Source: Rhizophagus irregularis (Eukaryota > Glomeromycota > Glomeromycetes > Glomerales > Glomeraceae). Taken from it: a stretch of DNA of 64,000 bases. Shown here in pieces: positions 56,935 to 64,000 of the stretch. The notes beneath the pieces were generated by a model that did not search any database, was not told the origin of the DNA, and saw only the letters and a program-made list of their open reading frames with translations. Location of the stretch: assembly GCF_026210795.1 (NCBI RefSeq), contig NC_089447.1:2668501-2732500 (forward strand), read 5' to 3'. The position numbers and the translations under genes are program-made. Position 1 is the stretch's first letter. Every line of letters starts with the position of its first letter.

Positions 56935-58470
56935 TTATGTTGTTATTAGATCTGCTATAACATTATCAATAATATTTTTTGTCTTCTTATAAGCCCAACT
57001 ATACCACCAGTTGTTATTAATCAGTAAGCACATCTGATCATAAGCTTTTTTCCCCATTCTATAATATTTTGATAAAATAAAATTTTCATTCATTGAGTTT
57101 TCAGATTGTACTGATTCCAACTCAAAAATATCATCCAATACTACAGTCTGATCTTTCTGTGAAATTTGTAAATCATTCTTTTTTGAAGAATGTTTATCCT
57201 GTTTTGACTGTTTTTCATGCTGGTGACAGGATTTTAAATAACGATCCATAGATTCAGATTTATTTAGTTTGTCTTTTCTTTCAATATTTCTATCCTTTTC
57301 CCATGCAATAGTAGCATTACATCTTGGCAGCCAGATTAGCTCTTTAAAGTGAATAATAAAAGAATCCAGAAGTGAGGCCAGAAATAAAATGTTCTTTGAC
57401 TCTGAAAATCCAAATAATTGTTTTGATACTTTGGAAAAATTATTGTTAACTTTAGCTTCCAGGGCTAGTAAACAAAAGTCAATAAATTTGTTGTTGTCAT
57501 ATTGTGATCCTAGTATCTGTTTTAGTTTCTCCCTTATGGCTTTAGGTGTATTTTTTTCCATATTACTCCATTTTTGAATTATATGAATCACATCATCTTG
57601 CATTCTGTTTTTAATTATAGGCCATAGATCCTTATTGGCATCACATTCAATAAAATGATATATGTCTTCTTCTTTGTTATCATTACACCTGGGACAAACA
57701 AAATCTTTGTATATATCTGAGTGGTACCTATAGGAAGAAGTTTAGCAAATAGTTTAATAATAAATATTAAATGCTAATGTTTTTTAACTGAAATACAATT
57801 AAATCCTTTATATCTATGAATTAAGTTCCAAGTTATGTTCCAGGCAATTGGTGTTTCGTATCCATGGTTTTTAGCATGACCATTCTGCATGCCGCTCTAG
57901 TATTCGTGGGTTTTGATAAATTTTCTTAAGTTGTATTCAATTGGAATCTGCTTAAAAATTGGAAAAAATCTGACTGCCCTATTGCTATAGTTAAACCTAT
58001 TGTTAAAGTAACATCTGCTGTTACTTGTATTCTTAGCTAAACCATCTACCATTTCATTCATAATATCTCCACTATGTCCTTTAACTTTCACTAATATTAG
58101 ATCCATCTTTTTTTCTTGTAAAAGAATATCTATCTTGAGTAATATTAAAGAATTAGACTGCTTCAATAATTTTCTGCCCGATTTGTTATGTTGGTTGTTT
58201 ATCATGTGTATGGCGCTTTGACTATCTGTGTATATCTTGATTTTTGCATTTATAGGACCTCATGAGTAATGCTAGAAATATATGCCACTAATTCTGCACG
58301 CTGTATGAAGCGCCATAGCGTATATCGTTTTCGCCGACAAAGTGCGTTCCTTATTAACACAAAACGCCGCACCTATGTCTGCGTACACTAAATTGGGATC
58401 TTGTTTACCCATTGTTGTAGGGGTGCTTGGCCTGAACGAACCATCTGTATAATATTCTACCATTGTTCTC
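56935..58470 (-). pseudogene. LINE RNase H domain, zinc knuckle and tail
   Basis: RNase H residues are visible: Asp in VEYYTDGSF, Glu in RAELVAYISSIT, Asp in KIYTDSQSAI, and Asp in MNEMVDGLAKN near the end. A C-x2-C...H-x4-C zinc-binding motif follows (FVCPRCNDNKEEDIYHFIEC), then a helical domain with LIWLPRCNATIAWEKDRNI, common to the 3' ends of Rhizophagus-type LINEs. There are frame changes near 58315 and 58260, and the link around 57740-57900 is unclear. Confidence 0.8.
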
Positions 58471-59353
58471 TATGCCAGTATATTTCTAATATCCATTAGT
58501 TGCGTTTTCAAGTTATCATCATCTATCCATCTGTGAATCCATATGTCTAGGACCATCGGTAGGCTAATTATGGGATTTGAAGCTGATGTTGGCAACCTGT
58601 CATCAGGTATTGAGACGTTAAATTGATGGGTTGATGACAGCCATTCCGCCCAGGAAACTAGCGCAGCGTCTTAGATTGTTTTATCTAATATTGCCACTTT
58701 ACAGCAGTAAGCTGGTATGGATCGTCCCATGTCCTACCAGCCAATTGTTCCATTATCATTATATCCTGGACGATAATTCACTATAATCCCCTGTTCATGA
58801 CGGCGTATCTTATTAATTTTGCCTAATGACCATACGTCTGAATCAGCCAGGGGTTCCCGAATAAAAATAACTTGTTTGTGACGCGCGTCTGGTATAATAT
58901 CCATTAAAAAGGCCTAATGATCAACTTCGGCTATTTCCATATCATCAATTTTTATCATATTATCTATTCTGGATGTGCACAAATGGGCCACATCACGATA
59001 CCATCTAGCTACCCTTTCTTGTACCAGAATGCTAACCTACGGCATTGCCTTCGCATAGCATATATACCTCTAATAAATAATTGATCAATATAGAATATCG
59101 GATAATGTGAGCTTTGGTTAATTCAGAATATATATTTTGTAAGCTGATACTGTTTAAAGAACTTTAATAATGGCTCTTTTCCTCATGTAACACTCCAGGT
59201 TGATCTATCAATCAGGTCCATTGCCATTGCTATATCGAGAGCTTTAGCTATTACTAATGCATTAAATGAGACGTTTTTCCTAGTTTGAGGTTTTATCCAA
59301 GGCATTACGTGAAGATCACAGTCAAAGATCAGATCTGTGATGAGCGATTTAAG

Positions 59354-61075
59354 CTACGCGTCTCTGAGTCTGATATGTGTAGATATCGCTGCATGTAAAT
59401 CACTATTCAGTCTAATCGTCAAGTCCGTTATAGTATTGATACAAAATATTTTCCATGGATGGTCCATGCCGAGACACCCCTCATGAAATATTAGTGATGA
59501 AGGTGTGTTCTTAGGTAATTTCAACCAGTTTTTAACTAACTTCATTACAAAAAGGAACAATACGCGATTCCTCTTTAGCTCTGTCAATGTCATGATTTGA
59601 GCTATATACATCAATCTGGGTATTAATACTTTATTGATTAGGTAAATACATTGACCAGCTGGAACGAATTTCCTACAGACTGTATCGCAAAAATTTTTTA
59701 TTGTCGCGGATAGGTGTTGCATCCATCTTTTCCTATTCGGTTTGTTAAAGAACCAGACCCCAAGATACCTTATTTCATTGTCTGTGGCTTGAACTATGGA
59801 ACGATCCTGACCTAATTCAATAGTTTGTTCTTATCGTTCTACTGTTGGATTGATGATTATCATTTCCGACTTCTTAGTGTTGATGTCGATATCATTAATC
59901 AAGTAGAATTCATTTGCTATATCTACTATCTTTTGCATCCTAAATTTTGAGGATTCTAGAAATACCGTATCATCTATATATGCGCATACAGGAACTTAAA
60001 GTCTGTATTACGTCCATGTTTTAGGATCATTAATATCATTCGGCCAGTTAACTTTCATTTCATATATGCTATCTTTGGTTTGTTGTATTCTTACTAAAAG
60101 CGGATCATAGAAAATCCTCCATAGTAGTGGAGAGAGTGCATCGCCCTGATCAATTCCGTCGTATCCAGTGAACCCATCACTTAAACCATACGCAGTGGCT
60201 ACTCTAAGGGATCTGTGTTTGAAAAGGGCTATAATCCATTCAACCAACGATGCCGGAATGTCAATACAAAGCATGGTTTATTTTAAAACATCTAACCCAA
60301 CTGAGTCAAACGCCTTTTTCATGTCCTGTGTGAGGACCCATAGTTCCTTTTTATTTTCCCTAGCATCCTCGATAAAATTGTTAACTAGGTGTATTGGTTC
60401 GTTTGTGCATTCTTTCGGTAAACCGCAACAGTTGTAACCCTGAAGTACATTATATCGTTTTATTACATAACTCAACCTGTTCGTGATCATCTTTGTAAAA
60501 GTTTTTTGAAAACAATCTAACAATGCAATAGGTCGAATATTCAAAATGTTGTATTTAAAGTTGATGGACTTAGGTATGGGGAGAATGATCGATGTTTTCC
60601 ATGTCATGAGTACAAGTTTAGTTTGTAGCGTCAAGTTTCCGAATTTGACCAAAAGGAGGACTAATTCCTCGGGTAATTGTGCAATAATTTTATAATTAAT
60701 ACCAGACAACCCTGCAGCCAACTTTTTATTTAGTTCTCTAACTGTCTTGTTCCATTTTTCTTTAGTGATCTTCTCTATTGTAGATTCTATTATTTCTTTG
60801 AATTTACCTGTGAGTTCGTAAATTTGTTGCCAAAGCGGTGTCATTGTTTCCAGTAGAGTGTTTCTTTTCCTAAACATTCTCGCGAAATCATTGTCCACTG
60901 CTTTCTTAACTTCACCCAGTTCTGTAGCCAGTCTCTTAGTCGAAATTCCTGGTTCCTCATTTACTAGCACCTTATCTATAATTATATTATTGTGAGTGTT
61001 TCTATCTAATAAGTTTGACAGCCATGTTGTTTGATCTTCTTGTGTAATTTCTACTCGTTTGTCTAAATATACACT
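59354..61075 (-). pseudogene. LINE reverse transcriptase domain, broken
   Basis: RT blocks are readable in order: WKTSIILPIPKS and NIRPIALLDCFQKTFTKMI, then GLPKECTNEPIHLVNN, then the first catalytic block LTQDMKKAFDSVGLDVLK, then GIDQGDALSPLLWRIFYDPL, then the catalytic AYIDDTVFLESS (near 59985), and the thumb with RYLGVWF. The frame is interrupted by stops near 60275, 60005 and 59835. QGDALSPLLW and AYIDD show it belonged to a non-LTR element. Confidence 0.88.
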
Positions 61076-61639
61076 TTATTAGATTTTACATATTTCCAGA
61101 TATAGTATTAATTAATTTACTAAAATTTGCAAAATATTTAATTAATTATTTAAGAATAATAAAAATTATAATTCTAATTTAAAAATCTTAAAAAGAAATT
61201 AATTAGATTCAAAATTAATCAATTGGATTATTAAAAAGGATGTCTATAAGAAAAAAAATTTAATAACAATTAATATTAGGCAATAATTTTCCTTTTTCCC
61301 TTTTCCTTTTTTCTTTGCTATGCAAATTTACATCTGGATTAATTTTATATTAAATGAATAGGTGTTTTGGTTGGATTTAATTTTAGATATTTTATGTGCA
61401 ATTTTTATTAATAAAAGTATTGATATAAGTTCTTCATATTTAACAAATTAAAAAAAAATTAAAAACTAGTTTTAAAAAAAAACTAATTATAAAAATTAAT
61501 AAGAGTATCTAAACTGTTCTTCATTTTATACCAATAACCAATTTATTCACTTTATTAAGTATTTGAAGTTTTGAACAACCTACTTCCTATGGTTGACAAT
61601 TTACATATAAAAAATAATGCTTACAATTAACTACTTTAT
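61076..61639. other. AT-rich spacer
   Basis: Nothing recognised between the LINE and the LINE 3' fragment. Confidence 0.5.
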
Positions 61640-62225
61640 CCACCTTTATACAGAAGAAAACAAATTAATATTACATTTAGTTATATGTAAGGGAACTGAA
61701 TAAGGATTCACTTTAATAGAGCAGGAAATCACAGAAAAGATCATGAAACACATTAAGAAACATTTGAAACATGCTACTACCTTTTTACAAACTTGAGAAA
61801 AAATCATTTTTGAATACAAAGATGCCACTCTACCTAAACTAAAAAAATGTAATTATGTTAAATTAACACAAGGCCTTATTTCTAACACTATTTTGTCCAA
61901 AATAAAACAATATACTTCAGGCAAATCCTTTAAAGATATTGCTGGGAAGATAGTTCACTTATTTCACAATGTATTTTGCAAATACATTTGAAAATCATGC
62001 TGTGAAAAAATGATACATGCTAAACAAGAAGCTGGCATCACTAAATCTATTAAAATGACATCAACTCCTACTTCTTCCACATACACAGATGGGTTAAATA
62101 GATATATGTTGCTCCAGTCAACCATCAACTGACACGAAACCATAATTAACTGCATGACCAGATGCAAGAATCACCTAACTGACTAATCACCAATGGATGC
62201 AAGCAACCATGGAAATCAAGAAAAT
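61640..62225 (+). pseudogene. 3' fragment of a second LINE-type coding sequence
   Basis: The plus strand encodes HIKKHLKHATTFLQT, EKIIFEYKDATLPKLKKCNY, VKLTQGLISNTILSKIKQYT, IAGKIVHLFHNVF, then a Cys/Lys-rich KSCCEKMIHAKQEAGITKSI. The last motif parallels RCNATIAWEKDRNI in the C-terminal domain of the LINE at 56866-61075, so this is probably the C-terminal end of another LINE lineage in the opposite orientation. Stops near 61708, 61794 and 61988 show decay. No RT is attached. Confidence 0.5.
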
Positions 62226-62630
62226 CTTTTGCTTAATTGCAGTGCAGTGGGTCTTGTAATCTACCAGGCATAGATATCAGGGCAATTTGCTAAAATGGTG
62301 CATTTCAAACCTACGTGATTAGCCAATATGATCATCCAACAGTGCACATGTAGGGTTCCAATAAGGAATGACGAATGGTTTACAAATTAACAATATTAGT
62401 TTAGTTTTATAGTTTTTTACTTTTGTATAATCACTAGCATTATTCTAATAAATTTGTAAATGTACTGCGGTTAGCAAAAAAAAATAAAATTATAAACCTT
62501 ACTCTTTTCTTTTTTTATTTTAGTTTGTTGATTAAGTAAAAAATACCAATAATACATAATTAACAAATAAAAATCAATTTTTAAAGACAATGCAATATAG
62601 ATAATTTCCGGTCTATTACGTCACATAAAA
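62226..62630. other. Spacer downstream of PTH1
   Basis: 3' flank of the LINE fragment and of the PTH1 gene; no other feature recognised. Confidence 0.4.
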
Positions 62631-63786
62631 CTATCCGAGATTTATACTAGTTTTAAATAATTCATCTTTACATCTTGGAAACACGTCATTGTTGTAAATT
62701 TCCATTTCATCAGGAGGAATACGCGACAAAACAAAATTCGACACAATATCATGTGATCGATCATCTATTTCGCTTGGGGGTCTTCCTATACCAATTCGTA
62801 GTCTTAGAAATTCCTGAAAATAAGTAAAAATCATATGAAATTAATTTATAATTAATAAAAGCAATAAAAACAAAATTAGAAAATTATTACATCAGTTTTC
62901 AAATGATCAATCACTGATTTAATTCCGTTGTGACCACTATGAATTGAAAAATATTAATGTTTAAATTTTGATTATTAATTCTTTCCCTTTTTTACATTAC
63001 TTTGCACTGCCACCATTTTTTATGCTGAGTTTGCCGAGTTCACGTTGCATATCATCATGTATGATTATAATATTTGAATGCGAAAACCCAAGTTCTCGTG
63101 CTATTTTAATTGTCAACGATTTATTAATTACTATTTAACAAGTAAATAAAATGAAACTTTCAAAGTACAAACATGCTTTTGAGACCGATTTCCCGCTAAC
63201 ATTCATAAATAATAAAGGTTTCATCAATGTCAATTTTAAGGGAACGAAGCCGGGCTTTGGTTCAAGATTTTTGAGTTTAAGCGTAAGTGTAGAGATTGAA
63301 GTAGAAGTCGAGGATATTGTTTGTGCATTCAGCAATCTCGATGATAATTGAAGTAAAGAAGGAGATCTCGAAGAATCGGATAATAATGGCAAATCGTTTG
63401 CTGAAGGAAGATTAACACTTTGAATTACATTATCCTCATCTTGTGCGATAGTATCACTGTTAATGATGTTTGCTTTATTCTCTTTATTTTTTCTCTTCTT
63501 TTCTTTCTTAGTAGATGGGTTTAAAGATTGAGAAGAATCAACATACACTGTTGTTGGTTGTGTAAGATATGCATGGGTTGATTCATTTTTTGACCAGGTG
63601 AGGTTTAATTGTGATGCTAGATAATCTAAAAGAAGCAACCCAATGCTATGCCTTGTTTGTGGGAGCGTATAATTTCCCAAGCCAACTAACTGAATATCGA
63701 ATCCGTGACAACATTCGTATCAATTCAAAATTTAAACAAGAATTGAATTGGTCAAAAAAACCTACCAACACTCGTTTGGGTACCAT
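62631..63786 (-). CDS. PTH1: Peptidyl-tRNA hydrolase, bacterial-type PTH1
   Basis: Five exons: 63786-63766 (21 nt), 63689-63173, 63130-63001, 62936-62891, 62813-62631; 298 residues. The enzyme cleaves peptidyl-tRNAs released from stalled ribosomes, in fungi mainly in mitochondria. Active-site residues are all present: Asn in LVGLGNYTLP, the catalytic His in QTRHSIG, Asn in LFMNVSGKS, Asp in IIIIHDDMQREL, and Asn in GHNGIKS. The end LRLRIGIGRPPSE...VSNFVLSRIP is typical. An unusual insertion of about 95 residues (about 55-150), rich in Lys, Ser and Asn (KKEKKRKNKENKAN), splits the N-terminal part; most homologues lack it. Intron 2 is only 42 bp with donor GTTTGT. Confidence 0.92.
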
Positions 63787-63889
63787 TTTAGAGAATTGAG
63801 ATTCAACACAGTCCGGCGATATCATGTGATATTAAAACCGCTGATAATCAATTTTTTTTTTTTTTGAAATCTCATTATCTATATACTGT
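63787..63889. promoter_or_regulatory. Compact divergent promoter
   Basis: Only 103 bp separate the PTH1 start from the start of the gene at 63890, which are read outward. A T run lies at 63852-63865. Both promoters must lie here or in the adjoining leader regions. Confidence 0.5.
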
Positions 63890-64000
63890 ATGTTTAATTC
63901 CGAAGGAACAACACAAAGATCGGACGATGAGGCTCCTGAAGTGGTCTCCAATTCAACTAGTAAAATTAAAGCATTGGAAATTAAAGAGAAAGAACGTGTA
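63890..64000 (+). CDS. 5' end of a gene cut by the window edge
   Basis: ATG at 63890 opens 37 codons to the end of the window: MFNSEGTTQRSDDEAPEV, then VSNSTSKIKALEIKEKERV. An acidic DDEAPEVVS followed by a Lys/Glu helix resembles the start of several nucleolar small-subunit processome proteins (UTP16/C1orf131-like), but the piece is too short to assign. Confidence 0.5.
   Translation, partial: MFNSEGTTQRSDDEAPEVVSNSTSKIKALEIKEKERV

Larger units (their letters stand above)
56866..61075 (-). mobile_element. LINE with RNase H domain, 5'-truncated and decayed
   Basis: In minus orientation: the start of recognisable homology near 61075 (VYLDKRVEITQED), reverse transcriptase (60970-59354), RNase H (58470-57900), zinc-binding C-terminus (57740-57600) and a Lys/Gln-rich tail (57603-56935), then a poly(A) tail seen as a T run at about 56866-56883. 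No ORF1 or endonuclease is found upstream, so about the first half is missing, the usual result of incomplete reverse transcription. A target duplication could not be identified. Confidence 0.85.

Noticed and set aside
61646-62167. Minus-strand small proteins
   Set aside because: They are antisense to the LINE-type fragment on the plus strand and have no conserved features.

Overview
The window reads as a very AT-rich fungal nuclear contig. Genes are cut by many short GT-AG introns and spaced by long A/T homopolymer tracts. The protein repertoire (a Crinkler-type effector relic, hAT transposases with BED fingers, LINEs with an RNase H domain, an F-box gene, degenerate leucine-rich repeats) fits a Glomeromycotina arbuscular mycorrhizal fungus, probably close to Rhizophagus. 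That placement is an inference from family recognition, not from a search.

Layout. 1-13 kb is a transposon graveyard: a palindromic tandem array split by a MITE, a 1.6 kb retro-inserted GC-richer element, two further MITEs, a piggyBac-like relic, a fossil Crinkler gene, a SINE-like element nested at the edge of a half-LINE carrying only ORF1, and an LRR relic. 14-17.6 kb holds a small MABP-like beta-prism protein gene and a TVP38/TMEM64 membrane-protein gene. 20.4-45.8 kb is the conserved core. It holds an aldo/keto reductase of the Kv-beta type, a Ser/Asn-rich protein, a small complex I subunit, mitochondrial serine hydroxymethyltransferase, an EFM5-type lysine methyltransferase, END3, a four-pass membrane protein, an unrecognised Arg/Gln-rich protein, exosome subunit RRP42, a 5'-nucleotidase/metallophosphatase, and a thioredoxin-fold plus F-box fusion. 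46.6-62.2 kb is again transposon-rich: a hAT relic interrupted by a foldback MITE, a second hAT with clean ends and target duplication, two sister 243-bp MITEs, a Harbinger-like MITE, a decayed LINE, and a LINE 3' fragment. 62.6-64 kb returns to core genes, with peptidyl-tRNA hydrolase and the 5' end of a divergent gene.

The core genes do not form one pathway; they are ordinary housekeeping neighbours (one-carbon metabolism, endocytosis, RNA decay, translation quality control, respiration). Exon models were built by hand: every internal junction listed is GT-AG and keeps the frame. The most interesting signals are: the CGA-to-TGA pattern of stop codons in the hAT element; the SINE/half-LINE pair that used the same target site and shares a 3' tail; a U2-snRNA-like motif near the SINE head; a 9-nt microexon; the thioredoxin/F-box fusion; a core module shared by two otherwise different MITE families; and an unidentified retro-inserted noncoding element.
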